Of a stretch of DNA of 64,000 bases, positions 25,601 through 40,600 are shown in pieces. The translations under genes and the position numbers were made by a program. Source of the DNA: Achatina immaculata (taxonomy: Eukaryota; Mollusca; Gastropoda; Stylommatophora; Achatinidae); the NCBI GenBank assembly GCA_009760885.1, contig CM019716.1, positions 2,919,501-2,983,500 on the forward strand. Reading direction: 5' to 3'. The notes under the pieces are model-generated. The model made no database searches and had not been told where the DNA came from. It worked only from the letters and a program-made list of their open reading frames with translations. The stretch's first letter is position 1. Every line of letters starts with the position of its first letter.

Positions 25601-28600
25601 TAGATTTACATACAACGTGAAGTAGATGAGGTTGTTTCATTTACATAAAGTGTAAATTAGCTGAAGTTGTTACATTTACATAAAGTGTAAATTAGTTGTT
25701 GTTACGTTTACATGATTGAAGTTGTACAACTTGAAAATCTATGCAGTCCATAAACTTCATGTTTATTTACTTTGAAATTAACTTGTATAATAAACAAGCC
25801 ACTCAGCATTACTGCCTGACAGTTTTACTTCTTTAGCATGCCACAATATATCAGACTGGAGATTAAGATGGTTATTGGAGATATAGATATTGTGAGACCA
25901 TTAAATCCTTTGATTTCATGATTTTCTGACATGTTTTATGAGTGAGTTTAACCTCTCAGAGAATTTATACACTTTATCGCATGTTGCAGCCATATAAAAC
26001 CACTTAGGTAAATAAAAGAGGCCTAGAGTTAATGTATTTACTGGGAATCTTCAAACCGGTGAAAGTGTGTGATAATTTGAAAGAGAAAGAATAAAACTTA
26101 TTTTAACATAATTAATTAACTGTATATATTTATGATGTGTGGGATTAATATGTTATGATGGTGGAAAAAAAGAATATATCAGAAATGATTAAGAGAAGAT
26201 TTTAGTAACAAACCAGTAATATGTTCTTTTCATTCTCTTTGTCCAAGCAGCAGTTGATTTTTCCATCATTGACTGTTTCTGTATAGATATTGATGTTCAC
26301 TATGTAATGCAGTGGCTGTTGCTGGTGAGTTTATTGTTGACCTTTGCATTTGTTTTAGGTTTGACAGTGAATTATGATTTCTTTCATGTCTGCAGAGTGG
26401 ATTCACTCCCCTACATATTGCTGCCCACTATGGAAACACAAATGTGGCCACACTCCTGATCCAGCGCAATGCTGATGTCAACTTTAGAGCTAAGGTCAGT
26501 CTTCATTTGATATCTGGACGCCATATTGCTATGTTTTTGATGTTTCAGTCAGTTTAACATTAATTACCCAGAGAGATGAATGTTGTGATGTTAAGAGCTA
26601 AACAACTGCTCAGTCTTTTAGATCAGAAGGGAAGAAGAGCCCTAACAGATGGTTTTCCTCCTTGGACTCCTACCATACTTCAGAAGATGGATACTTCGAT
26701 TTTGATTTCCAGAAGTCAAAGAACTGTCAGTGATTATACAACATAGTTTTTCTGTTATCTTTGTTCAGTTAGGAATGACCTATGGTCTTCTGTGTAGTAG
26801 TAGTAGTAGTAGATCATGGTACACTTCTTTGCTGTTCTGTAGCATGCAGTGTTTTTGAAGTGAAAGCTAAGAGCTGGTGCTACACAAGAAGTAGGTTTTC
26901 AGTTCCTTCTCTAGAAAGATGCAGACAAGAATGTTTTACATGCCAGAAACTCATGCACCTCAGCGAGTCAAGACAGTGGTTCTCAACCTGTTTTTGCCTC
27001 ACATACCCTTTTCACCATATGTCAGAATGTCATTCTCTCTCTTCTCCATTCTTCCTTCCACCCACTCATCCACTCACCTAATTGCTGGACTCAGAAGGTG
27101 CTTTCCATGTAATAAACATATAACATTCCAACAGTTTTTGTGTCAGTCTATGGTCCCAGCTTCTCTCCTTCCCCTGGGTAGAGATATTCCCTACTTGTTG
27201 AGAACTCTCTGATCTAAGACCTCCAGAAAGTCATAAAATGCTATAAAACTTTGTCAGCAGTTACCTCTGATGATGATCTGAGATGTTTATTTTTGGATAA
27301 TGTGACTGTTTAGGAATTTTTAAAGCCATCTTTACTCTTAGATATCATGAGGCATTGTATCATGTATTGCATTTTGTATTCTGTTTTTTAAGACAAACAT
27401 CTGATTAAACTTGTTTAAAATGTAGAATTTTGCTGTAACTTCTGATTCTGCCTTCATCTGACTAGAACAACATCACTCCCCTTCATGTCTGCTCTCGCTG
27501 GGGGAAGCTGAACATGGTCAACCTGCTCCTGGACAACAATGCAACCATAGATGAGAAAACACGGGTAAAGTAGTGTTTGTGTTGATGCTTTATGTGCCTT
27601 ACTTTCAACTCGTGTGTATCGTTACACTTTGCTCTCCCTGAGATATTTCCATGTCTTCAGTCTTATATTCATGTTTCTTGTTTCATTTTCCACCTGTTTG
27701 TCGAACTTTTCTTTTTAAACTCCATCATCCATTGCAGTACAGAGGCAGAGATGATTGTTAGGAAAGTTCTTATTAAGAGAAATACACATTCATAAATGTC
27801 ATATGCATTTTTTTATCTGTGTCTTCAGATTTCGTTTTGTCAGTGCCTTACTTTCAGCTAAGGTAAAGAAAAATTTATAACAGTCTATGAGATCCTGTCA
27901 GTATCCTCACATACAGCAAAAACAAATCTTTGAGCAAGACAATATTAAGAACTTTTTGTAAATAACACAGAACTTACTTGAATTGTATCCAGTTTTCAAA
28001 TTTCTTGATATGATCACTGTAATAATTTACAAGAAATATACAAGATCATGCTGCTGTTAGCCTCATTGTGTCTTGCTGTTAGTCTTCCTCCCCTTTTGAC
28101 CTACTCTCTCTGCTTTTACTCTTGTGCACATACTTGTGTCCCTCACAGCTGACCCTGTTATGCCTCCTACCTCCCTCATCTAGTGTCATGTTTTTTCCAC
28201 CCGTACTGTAATAGTCCCAGTTTTCTTATGAATTCTCATATCTTTTTATGATGATTGTTGTTTCATTTTTTTTCCCACTTTCAGTTGCTACGGGAGTTGA
28301 ATAAATGAATTTTACCTTTTTTTGTGTCTATTTATTGTTTTGTTTTTTAATATTATCCATGAAAAAGACCTTGTGACCAAAATACTGGATGTTTTAGTTG
28401 CCTTTTTTCTCTTTTTATTATTTTTTTTTATTCATTTTCTCTCATTTTGTTTCCATTTATACTGCACTGAACAGTATTCATTCAGCTTAATTTCCTGCCA
28501 CTAGTTTTGCTGTGAAAGCCATTCTTCAGCTTAGGTTGTGTCTTGTCCATGTGTTACTTTAGTTTCAGCAAATTGTTATTCAGCTCTCTGAGTCCTTATA

Positions 28601-31600
28601 AATGTTGTACTTCTGCCAACTCCACCTCCACCCAAAACCACTTCTGGCCCTAATTCTGAGACTGTTGTCAGCTTTAGTTTATGTTAAAGCTATTTTTTTT
28701 TATTTTCATGTGTGGAAAAACTGAGCAGTATTTTTATTAATGTAACTTGTCTCTGTTTTAGGATGGGCTTACTCCTCTACATTGTGCTGCTAGAAGTGGA
28801 CATGAGAGTGTTGTAGACACTTTGTTAGAGAGAGGTGCACCCCATTCTGCCAAAACAAAGGTATGACACCCCTTGTCATTTCTTGTAATGTATCGGTGAC
28901 AACAGTCAAGTAGCACATGTCTTCATGTGTGAAGTTATTTGTTAGCAGTTTTTTTTAATGCGTAAAAATGATAATCTTTTTGTTTCCTCAGCAGTTTTCC
29001 AAGACCTTAAAGCTGTGTTTCCCAAAAGGGAGGGGGGAAGGTAGATGGAAGGAAAAAGGCCAATAGAGGGACAATGGAAGAAAAGGGCACAGTGGAGTTG
29101 GGGGTGTTGATGGAAAATGAAGCAGCAGATAGGGGCAGTAATACCTTCCTTCTTACCACTTCTCAACCTGATACTGAGAAAACATTAAAGGTTGAAAAAA
29201 TAATCCATTAGCTGAGTTATAAATGTACTCCTTCATATTGTTAACTTGGTTTGCTTGCTGAAGTTTTCAGTTATGCAATGTATATTCTAGTTTAATTGTG
29301 GGAGGGGGGGGTGGCATTGAGGATGTGGCCTGGGAGAAAAGGAGCAGAAGCCCAAACAAGCCTGGGAAACACTGCCTTAAAGACTGCAGAAAACAAATTG
29401 TCTTCATGCATTTAAGTTTATGCCTTTCTCTCATTGTATGTCTACTCACATGGCTTTACTGTCCAGGGCATACGGGAGTACTTGGCAATGATGTGGCAGG
29501 CAGACTTGCTGGACAGGCAAAAATAAATGGCAGACTGACAATGGACAAGGCTGTATTGGGCAGACTGCAGGAGAATGAAGAGCTGGAATGGAAGAACAAT
29601 GTAGCTGTGCGGAGACTGCTAGAACTAGGACAAATTAAAGGTGCTAGCAGGGAATCCGAACTGCATGGCAGAAGACACATTGTAAACAACCAACATTTGG
29701 CAGGAACTATTAGCAAACATACCTCTTCATTGGATGCTGCGGCATGCAGCTGAGCATACATGGGGTTGTCCTGAATCCAGTGAATCCAGAGTCTGAATTT
29801 TTAACTTTTAACTTTTCTCAAACTTTTTCTGGTCTTTTTTAGATGATGGTCTTGCAGTATTTAGATGTTAGCTGTTGTGGAACTTATTGAGAAACTTGCT
29901 GAGAATCATTTTGTTGCTGAACAGCTTCTCTCATGATTGATTCTATCAGTGTTGGATTTGCTTAGCTGATCACATTAACAGGCCAGTCGACTTAATGTTT
30001 GCATCTTTTGTCTTCAGTTTTGGCCCTTGTTTCCTCTACAAATGATGCAAGCGTATGCAGAATCAATCACTTTCCAAGTTCATGGGTTTTTTTTTCCCCC
30101 AATCTTTTCAGCTGATGATAAAATCTCTATAGGATAACTTACAAATATCCTTGTACCTCAGTTTTGGTCAATCTCATGGCCACCTTTCTACCAGAAGATT
30201 GCTCTATAGTTTTTAACTTCTGTATATGGTTTTATAAGATTGCTCTATAGTTTTTACTTGGGTATATGATTTTATAAGATTGCTCTATAGTTTTAACTTG
30301 GGTATATGGTTTTATAAGATTGGAGTATAGTTTTTACTTGGGTATATGGTTTTATAAGACTGCTGTATAGTTTTTAACTTGGGTATATGGTTTTATAAGA
30401 TTGATCTATAGTTTTTAAATTGGGTATATGGAATACAGAACTCCTGAAAAATGACCAAGAATGGTGAGAACAATACAAAGTTATTATAACAAATAGATAC
30501 AATGCAGTGGCAAAGATAAATAGTATAGATGAACAATGGGCACTGTTAAGAGATTCTATCCACCAAATTGTTAAGGAGATAATACCACCGAAAAAAGAAG
30601 CCCCTAAAAATAAATGGATGACAGACAACATCTTATGACTGATGGACAAGAGGAGGAGTAAAAATAACCAAGAAAAATATAGCAGGATAAATAATGGAAT
30701 AATATGCAAATGCAGAGAAGCAAAGGAAGTGTGGTTAAATGAACGATGCAGACAAATAGAGGACTCCCATAATAAAGACAGCAAAAACATGCACAAACGA
30801 ATTAGTGAACTCACAGACAGGAAAACAAAATATACCACAGGATGGCTGAAATCAAAAGGAGGTAAAATGTTAATGGGAAAAGAAGACATTGTGGACAGAG
30901 TATATCGGTGAGCTATATGGAGGAGAAAGACCAGAATTAACACCAGATACTGAAAACTGTGATGGACCGCCAATACTTGAAGATGAAATCATAGATGCCA
31001 TCAAACACATGAAGAAAGGAAAAGCGACTGGGCCTGATAATATAACAATAGAAGAAATAAAGGCGGTAGAGGAGATAGGAATAAAAATAATAACCAAGTT
31101 ACTGAATGACATTTACAACAATGGTTATATGCCCAGTGACTTGCTTAAATCTATGTTTATAGCACTACCAAAGAAACCAGGTGCAAAAGAATGTGATGAC
31201 CACAGGACTATCAGCCTCTCATGTCATATAATGAAGCTACTTCTGATAATCATTATGAGAAGAACAAGGAAAAAGATAAAAATGGAAATAGCAGATGAAC
31301 AGTTTGGATTTGTTGAAAGAAAGGGAACACACAATGCCATTTATACTTTACGAACACTAACAGAAAGAGCTTTAGAAATACAGAAAGATCTCTACTTATG
31401 CTTCATTGATTACACCAAGGCATTAACAAGGTGAAACATAATGAAATTATTAAAATGCTTGAAGACATCAGTATAGATGGCAAAGACCTGAGGATTGTAA
31501 AACATCTATACTGGCAGCAAGAAGCAGCATTTCGAGTTGAAAATAGAACTGGAAAATATCACCTATAAAACAAGGGGTGCGACAAGGATGTGCACCATCT

Positions 31601-34600
31601 CCAGACCTTTTTTCTCTGTACAGCAAGAATATTCTAAGAACGATCATCACAGAAGCAGGCATAAAAATTGGAGGATACAATATTAACAACCTTTGGTATG
31701 CTGGCGACACAGTACTGATAGCTGAGAACCAACAAGACCTGCAAAATCTCTTGGATAAAGTCGCCAAAGAAAGTGAACAGAAAGGCCTTACTTTGAACAT
31801 CAAAGAGACTGTGATTATATCTAAGAAACAGAATCCACCAACATGCAGTATAAAATTAAACAGAACTATTCTAAAGCAAGTGCAAAAATTCAAGTACCTT
31901 GGAGCAGTAATAACTAATAGACTCTTTTGAAAACAAATGCCTCAGGAAAATACTTGGTATAGAGTGGAATGAATTCAAGAACAACGCATAGATAAGACAG
32001 ATGAGCAAACAACAACCTGTCTCATGGGTGATCAGAAAAAGAAGATGGACATACATAGGCCATGTGATGAGAAGAAACAATCAGAGAATACCAAAACAAC
32101 CTATCAAGTGGAGCACAACAGGCCAAAGAAAAAGAGGTCAACCATGTGAAACTCTAAAGGGGATATTGTTAAGAGAAGCCAGTTTAGGGCATAACATCCC
32201 TTGATGAAGCTGAAAGACTTGCCGAGAACAGGAAATATTGGCAAACATCTATGCCAGCCCAGTGTGACGTTTAAGGCACGGGAAGGATGTAAGATGTAAG
32301 ATATGGTTTTATAAGATTGCTATGTAGTTTTTACTTGGGTATATGGTTTTATGAAGAAGCTTAATGTCCAAAGAAAGTGATGTTTTTAAAAACATATTAC
32401 TTATGCTTTTTTTTTTTCAGATATTTTGCCATCTTTGAGCTAAGGTCATGCTACTGGAGTTAACTTAGTTTGCTTCACTTCTCAGTCAAGCAACCTTTGA
32501 GTATCATTATAGTTTTACTTTTGTTTTTAGAATGGACTGACCCCACTCCATATGTCAGCCCAAGGTGATCACGAGGACTGTGCCCGCTTGTTGCTGTATC
32601 ACAAGGCTTCACTGAATGAGGTGACAGTTGACTACCTGACACCCCTTCACGTGGCTGCCCACTGTGGGAATGTCAAGACAGCCAAGCTTTTGCTGGATCG
32701 CAAGTGTGAACCCAATGCTAGAGCTCTGGTAATTATCATTTCTTGTAGATCAGGCTCTCTTCAGCAGCAAATGTTTCTACACTGTTTGTATCATGTCATT
32801 TCATTGTTGATTTGTTTGTTTATTTGGTTTGTTTTTCTTTTAATGATTTAAAGGTGGAGATGTATGTCCTCTGTGTCCATCCTTTATCCTCAGTTCTATG
32901 GGTGCAAAATAAAAACAAAACTTTTAGGCCAGTATTATGTATGAGGCAAGGCATGTTGAATGGCTAAGATTTTTTTTATGAGGAGTGATCTGCTGGGCCC
33001 AGTAAGCTCCACCATAACAGAAACTCCATTCCCTGGCACTGGTGTATTAGGTACCTTTCTTCACATGGTTGCCTAGGGCAGTAGGTAGCCTACTGGCTTT
33101 TTCTGTTTTTGTTTTTTTTTTAAAAAGAAGTCATTTTATATTTGTGTGCTTGTAGTCAGCGGAAAGGGGAAGCTGATATATATGATTTACTGATAGGATC
33201 ATCTGACACTTTCATGGACATTTTTTTTCATCTTAAAAGAGGGTTTTAAAACAGGCAGATGCTGGCTGTTGTGAGGCTTGCCAGACAGCTTCTCTTATGA
33301 CTAAATGTTGCCTGGCAAAAAGTACATGTGAGAGAAGTTTTACCAGTCTGGAGAAGCAGAGTAAAATTTTGTAACAGGAGAAAGATTTAATTGGTAGTTT
33401 TTATTCTTTTTTATGTTTGAGCAGTGGATCCAGCCGGAACTACAGACGTAGACCTGTGTGGATTATCAACTTTATAATGTATTATTGCACATTGGATTTC
33501 ATTCCTACAAGAGCATTCATTTGCCTAGGAAGTTTTCTGTCTGTTTAGCTGACCTTGTTTGGCTGCAGACTTTGGTCTTTATAACCAGACAAGGTTGTGT
33601 GCAGACACCTTGGTTGCTGGTGGTCTGGTTCACTGTTCTTTTGCTCTTTTTTTCTTTCACTCTGTTTTGGACTAATTAAGGATTATATATGTACCTCACT
33701 GTAGTTTACTCATTAGCCTGGTTGTTTCACTTGAAAAAAAAAAAGGGGGGAATGAACTTTTAAAATTCTGCTGTGAACTTGGTGCTGCAGTTGTACATTC
33801 TTGTGAAGTTACTGAGCTTTCTTGTGAGTTGCTTTCAGCACTTCTTCCTTTTGTCCCCACAGAGTTTCAGGTCAGGACTCAGGTAGAAGTATTTGCTCTT
33901 GGCATGTTACACTGTAATTAATTTGGAATTTAAAAGTTGGTTGTGATGTTTTCATTTGATTTCTTGTTTTCCTCTGCAGAATGGGTTCACCCCTCTCCAC
34001 ATTGCCTGCAAAAAGAACCGCATCAAGGTAGTGGAGCTGTTGCTGAAGTATGGAGCTTCCATTGAGAGCAAGACTGAAGTGAGTCACAGTTAACAGCTAT
34101 GTAGACTTGTTGTTAGTTTGGTGGTTTTTTCTTGTTAGTTTGTACATTTTATTAACTTAACTCTTCCTGTGCCACAGAAAAAGCGTGGACGTTCTAATCT
34201 GTGCCAGACAAAAAGCGCGGGTCTTGATATGTATAGGGGGTATAGTTGTAAAAGTTAATTAACAAATTATTTCCATGTAAAAAAGTATAATCCATTAAAA
34301 TACTTGTAAATGTAAGATTTCATAAATGAAGAGTTTTTTTTTAGGAAAAAAGATGTAGTGTGATGATTTTAGCCGATAATTGTTTATTACTGTCCATCAG
34401 ATAGGTCTAGGACTGACATCGATCGACCGGCGATTGTGTAGATCAACTTGGTTTTATCCGATCTCATCGTGTGTTGCATGTTCACTAAAATAATGCTTAA
34501 AATAACCTTCTAACTATTTCTCTGGTCCATCTAATAGTCTAAATCTACTTGGAATACATTCACGAACATTGGTCTAGTCATAGGGTGACATGTTTGCCTC

Positions 34601-37600
34601 TGAAGTCACACAAAAATTTCGATCGAAAAAAAAAAAACCGCTGTATTTTGACCCCCGTTGTTATGACAATTTCAAAATGGTGACAAAGGTCACTAGACAT
34701 ATGCACTAAACTGTTTACAATCAAAAGTTACGGGTTTCAACTGAAATGAAGTTAGGGTCCCTATAGGGACCTTGACAAAAACTGGACAAACCAGAAAAGT
34801 CCCTTTAGGGACGCTGGCACGGGAAGAGTTAATAACCTGTCAGATTCTTTGTGTGTGTTTCAAAGTGTGTTAGGAATGATTTAACTACACTTATAATTTG
34901 CCATGTGTAATTTAATTACAGTTTATCTGTGTTCTCTATGTCACATAGCATATGATGAAAGGGAAAAGTTCACTACAAATTATTATGAGATCTCTTATTG
35001 CAGATTTAGCTTTTGAATTGTGTTGCAGTACAGAAGCATAATTAATAATGTACAAGGTCAATGTAGTCTTCCATTTCTTCCTGTCCAGGTTTTATTTTGT
35101 CTCCTTTATATTTTCCTCCAGTTGCTTTTATTCCTTAATTTCTTTCTCGCTAGCTTTTTTATACTTTCCCCACCTTCATGCTTTCTTGCAGTTGCTGCCA
35201 TTTATCTCATACTTTTCCTGCTCTAAATCTCTAACCCAAACATTGAAAAATAAGCCTTATTTTTCTCTCCACCACCCAGTCTGGACTGACCCCGCTGCAT
35301 GTGGCTTCTTTCATGGGGCACATGAACATTGTCATCTACCTGATCCAGCACAATGCCAACCCCAACACTGCAACAGTTCGTGGTGAGACCTCCCTCCATC
35401 TTGCTGCTCGGGCCAACCAGTCGGACATTATCAGGATCTTGTTGAGAAATGGAGCCACTGTGGACGCCAGAGCTCGGGTAGGTTGTCATGAAGATGATTT
35501 TTTATTATTTTTTGGATGCTTGCAATTGATGACTTTTTAAAATGTTGATGTGGTTGATAATTTTTTTTTTCAAATCTTGTGTGAAATGATGTGAGAGAGA
35601 GTGTGTGAAGATGAATGTTCTGGTATCTTGTAACTGAAAATTTAGGTATATATGTATTGGCTTCTTTCATTCTTATGGTGTTCTCCAAAATTGTCTATAT
35701 AAACTTCAGTAGAATTAATTTATTAATTTTTCATGTAAAGTTTATTATAGTTTACAAGAATGTCATGGAGTCTTACTTAGGATAGGTGACATGTGTGGCT
35801 GAACACTGATCAAAGCTTAGGTGTGAACAGACTGGTAGAGAGCTGTTATATATGACCAAGATAACTCTCCAGTGAAGCTGTGCTGTAGATGAAGACTAGT
35901 GCTTTACAGAAGATACAAATATTAGATGAAAAGGAAAACAAAAAAGAAGGGAAAAAATGCATCAGAAATGAAATAAAATGTAACCAATAATCATTTTGTA
36001 TATAAGCATGACTTAATCTTTTCTTTTCTCATCAGAGCTTCCTGTCTTATAAAACTGTACAAAATGCCTTCATTTATCTTTACTTCTTATTACCAGTTTT
36101 ATCACAGTCATCTTTGTGCTTATTTCTCACGATCAGCAGAAGCAGCGGGGCTCTCAGATGTATCTCGGGGCAGGTTTCTTTAGCATCAATTTAAAATATT
36201 CACTTTGGTTGCATCAACAGGAGCAGCAGACTCCCTTACACATCGCTGCCCGTCTCGGAAACGTGGACAATGTTGTCCTTCTGTTGCAGCATGGTGCAGC
36301 TGTGGATGCTGCCACGAAGGACAAGTACACTCCTCTGCACATTGCGGCCAAAGAAGGTCACGACGAAGTTGCTCAAGTCTTACTGGAGCATGAAGCACAG
36401 CATGACATGACCACTAAGGTAAGATGTCAAAGTTCATGTGTCATTGGAGTCTACAAGAGGGTATTCAAATAAACTATTGATAGGTTGATCTTGTCATAGA
36501 ATAATCAAGTCAAATGTCTGTGAATGAATCATGAAGTCTTCATGTGACATGTCCTTTCCAGAACGTTGTCCCTCTCACTGCCTCTCTGAATGCAATATGG
36601 TCTTGTGCAAGTTGACTGACATCTCACAGTGATGTATTCAGACTCTCTGTGATGTACCGAATCCACCTGCGGTAAGGTCAACCCTTTTCTCTTTTTTCCA
36701 GGGCACTATGTCTTCTATTATCAACCTTTTCAAACTGTGATATCTTTTGATGTGGCAGAAGCATCCCAGCTTTCTAATTATGATGGTGTTTGTGAATCAG
36801 TTTTCTGTGACGCCTAATCTCATCTATATCTCTTTGTTTGATTTTCTTTCTAGCCATGATATTCTAAGTGCCCTCTTATAACATTTCATTTCATATGCTG
36901 TTATTCTCTTTTCTAGTGGTTTGTTAAATGTCCGTGTTTCACATCCGTATTTTGCCACTGGGAACATGTAAACTCTTAATAAAACATAGCTTTATTTTCT
37001 TGTTGGTACTTTGCCACATGCTCTTTATTTGTACTAGTTTCTATGATACAAGTGGGTCTTCTTTTGATTTACACTTTGTGGTTGCTGTCAGTGGTGGTGA
37101 TATTAAAAAAATATTTACATTTTTCAGCTCTTTGTGGTCCAGTGTAATTTTGGGTTTCTCATTTTGTCAGGTATCAGTACTTTGGTTTTGTTGGTGTTTA
37201 AGAAGAGGTTCTGGGCTTCATGGAGAGAAGCTGTAATTTTAATTACAGGACATAGATTTTGTTTTGCTCTTTAAAGTATGTTAGAGCTGGCCCAAGATTG
37301 GTACAGTTTAGTCCAGAATATATGTAATTCAGTAGGGTCAAGTGTCTGCAGACTTTCGTAACCAGACCTGACTACATGGTCAAGATCCTAGGACAGAAGC
37401 TGCAAGACTGCCTGGAGAAAACTGTCACCTACATTCTGGTGACAGGGATCTAGATTAGCATGAGAAACATTGGAATGCAGAAAAAGAGAGCTTTTTTTTT
37501 TTAATCAGCCACTCATGGAGAGCAATGATAGGACAGTTGAAACTGATAAGAGATAAAAATGTTTATCATTTTAAGATGTTTATCCCTCATTTTACAGAAA

Positions 37601-40600
37601 GGATTCACTCCCCTGCACATTGCGGCCAAGTATGGAAACATTAAGGTGGCCCGTCTGCTGCTACAGAAAGATGCTAATCCAAATGCTCAGGGCAAGAATG
37701 GTCTGACCCCCCTTCATGTGGCCACCCACTACAATCATGCCAGTGTGGCACAGCTTTTGCTGGAGAACAAGGCTGATCCTCATGCCACTGCCAAGGTCAG
37801 TGATGCCATCATGCTGTCCTTCTGTTATTGTTGGCAGTTGTAAGATTTTCAAATGGCTGTGTTTATTAATGCCATTGTCAGTGTTCTTTAATTCATTGTC
37901 ATCATGTGGGCATGATCATGCCTGTCTGTTTTGTGCAGTCCCTGGTGTCTTTAATGAAGATCTGTTTTTTTTTTCCATGCCTCTATGTCTGTCTCTCTGC
38001 TTGTCAGCCTGTGTGTCTGTCTATTTGAATGAACGAACAAAAGAATGAACAAACAAATGAATGAATTAATAAAACTCTTAAAAATGTGATACTGAAGCAT
38101 GTGTTATGTACTTTTTGTGATATCTATACTTTTCATTGTGTTTATGAATGATTGGTTTTTGTGTCTAATGAATAATTTTGAATCTTCTATAGAATGGCTA
38201 CACCCCACTGCACATTGCAGCCAAGAAGAATCAGATGGACATTGCCACCATGCTGCTGGAGTATGGAGCTAAACCAAATACTGAGTCCAAGAATGGCTTC
38301 ACACCCCTCCATCTTGCATCTCAAGAAGGACACACTGACATTGTATCTCTTCTCTTGGAGAAGGAGGCTAATGTCAACTCTCAGTCTCATGTGAGTTATT
38401 AATATCTTAGAAACGGCCTGTAACTAACGTAATATGATGTGTTCTGGTTCTTGATCCGTCTCCTCCCTGGAACTGCAGACATGATGATCTTTGCAGAGAT
38501 GCTGTGAAAGTATTGAAGCATAGGTTTGATGTCTGATTGGAAGTGGGTTATGGCAGCTATTTTTACAGCCTTGGGGACAAAGCTGAAAGCAATAAAAGGT
38601 GCAATGCTTGTTTAGCAGACTCCACCGCCACGGGGACTATAGTGATCTCTGCCCCTTTCAGTGGGCTGACCCTGGTTTACTCAGGCTACCTGTGGAGAGG
38701 TTTTTTTACAGGTACATAGTTGGCATGGCTTTTCAGCCCTGATGTGAGGGTACTGCATCTGTTTCCACCTCCTTAATATGATTTGTATATGTATACAAAT
38801 TTGCTACAAGTGAACACAAATAGCACCAAACTGTTGAAACAAAATGCTGAAATTATTAGACTAATCATGGTGAGCCGTTTGTCAGTTGAAGAAACCAGGG
38901 AATTCACATACCTCAGTGTTGCAGTAACAGCAGATGGAGACAGTATTAGAGAATTTGAAATAAGAATAACAACGAGCTTGGGCTGTGCTCAACCATATCT
39001 GGAGCTCCAGAAAGATAAGCCAGAAAACCAGATGCAGAATATTCAAAGGCAATGTTTTAAGCATCTTACTACTATATATGAGTAAATGACAAAGACAGTG
39101 GCACATACACTGGACACATTCCAAACCAAGTGTCTGCATAGGATTAAAGGAGTGTTCTAGCCAAATACCATAAGTAATGATCTCTTGTTGAGACACCACT
39201 GTTAAGACTGCTTGAAAGAAGGTGGCAATCGACTGGTCACATTATGAAAAGGACAGATGAATCCTTGCTACAAACAGCTTTAATGTGGACTCCACAGGAT
39301 AAAAGAAGCATGGCTCAGCCCAAAGAGACATGATGACATACAGCAGTGAATATGCTGGTAAACAAAAATCTGTCATGGGGGACAGCCAAGAAGATGGTGA
39401 AAGACCAACAGAAGTGGAAATCTCTTGCTACCAGCAGCACCATGTGTCTTGGGCAATGATGGGACGAGAGAGAGAGAACAAATGAACGAACAGACAGACT
39501 TTATTTTCAGAGGGTTAAGAATTAGGCATGCAGGCCTGTCTTAACATTCTGCCATTCATCATACAGCTTTCACTCAGTCACAGTCATTCAGCATATGTTA
39601 ATGAGCATAATGAGCATGAAGAAACAATTAAATGATTACATAAATAGATAATAAACTATCTCATGTCCATACATTTCACACTCTGGTTTATGTAACTACA
39701 TAAAATAAACTTACATTCTTACAATCATTCAAACCTAACAAATTTATAGAAAAGCAGTATAAAAAATACAACAATCAAGCCATACTTTATACTAATTTAG
39801 ACTTTTAAATTATATATTTATACCTATACTTTTCATATATGAAAATACATGCAGATACATATATTCACACACAAATGCAAGTACATACCACAAATATACA
39901 AACACATGCACACATATACAGACACACATATAATGCTGTCACATATGTACAGATGCACACATATAATGTATATATACATATATATGTATATACATCCATA
40001 TATATACATATATATATATATTTGTAATACACATACATATATAATAAACATACATACATACATATATATATGCATACATATACACATATAATGACATTCA
40101 CACATATAAAGATATATATACATACACATATATTGACATTCACACATATACAAATACATACACATATTCATATGTGTATATGAATACACATAAACACAAA
40201 TACATTTTAGGGAGCCATATAGTCCATATTAAACAGATATTGACAAAGTTTGAAGTTATAATGACAAATATTACTTATAAGTTTTACACGAGTTGGTAGG
40301 GCATTCCAAAAGTGGACAGCTGAGTAAGATGAACTTTTTTTTTAAACATGTCAAGCCTTGGTTTTGGAAGAATACAATTGCTTAAGCATTGGCTGTGTTT
40401 TGGGTTGGATTTGAACAATGACGACGGATAAGGTGGAGCATTGTGAGAGAGAGAGATAATTTTCTGCACAAATGTGTACTGTCTTTGTGCTAATGTCTAT
40501 GATAGTAACAGTAATGATAAAATGGTAGGGAAAACCTTTACTTTAGCAGTGAAAGTCACAAAGATAAAGAAAGAGACCACCAAAAGATATAAATTGCAAA

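Noticed and set aside
39833..40189. Tyr/Cys/Ile-rich frame of 118 codons
   Set aside because: Translation of a CA/TA microsatellite.
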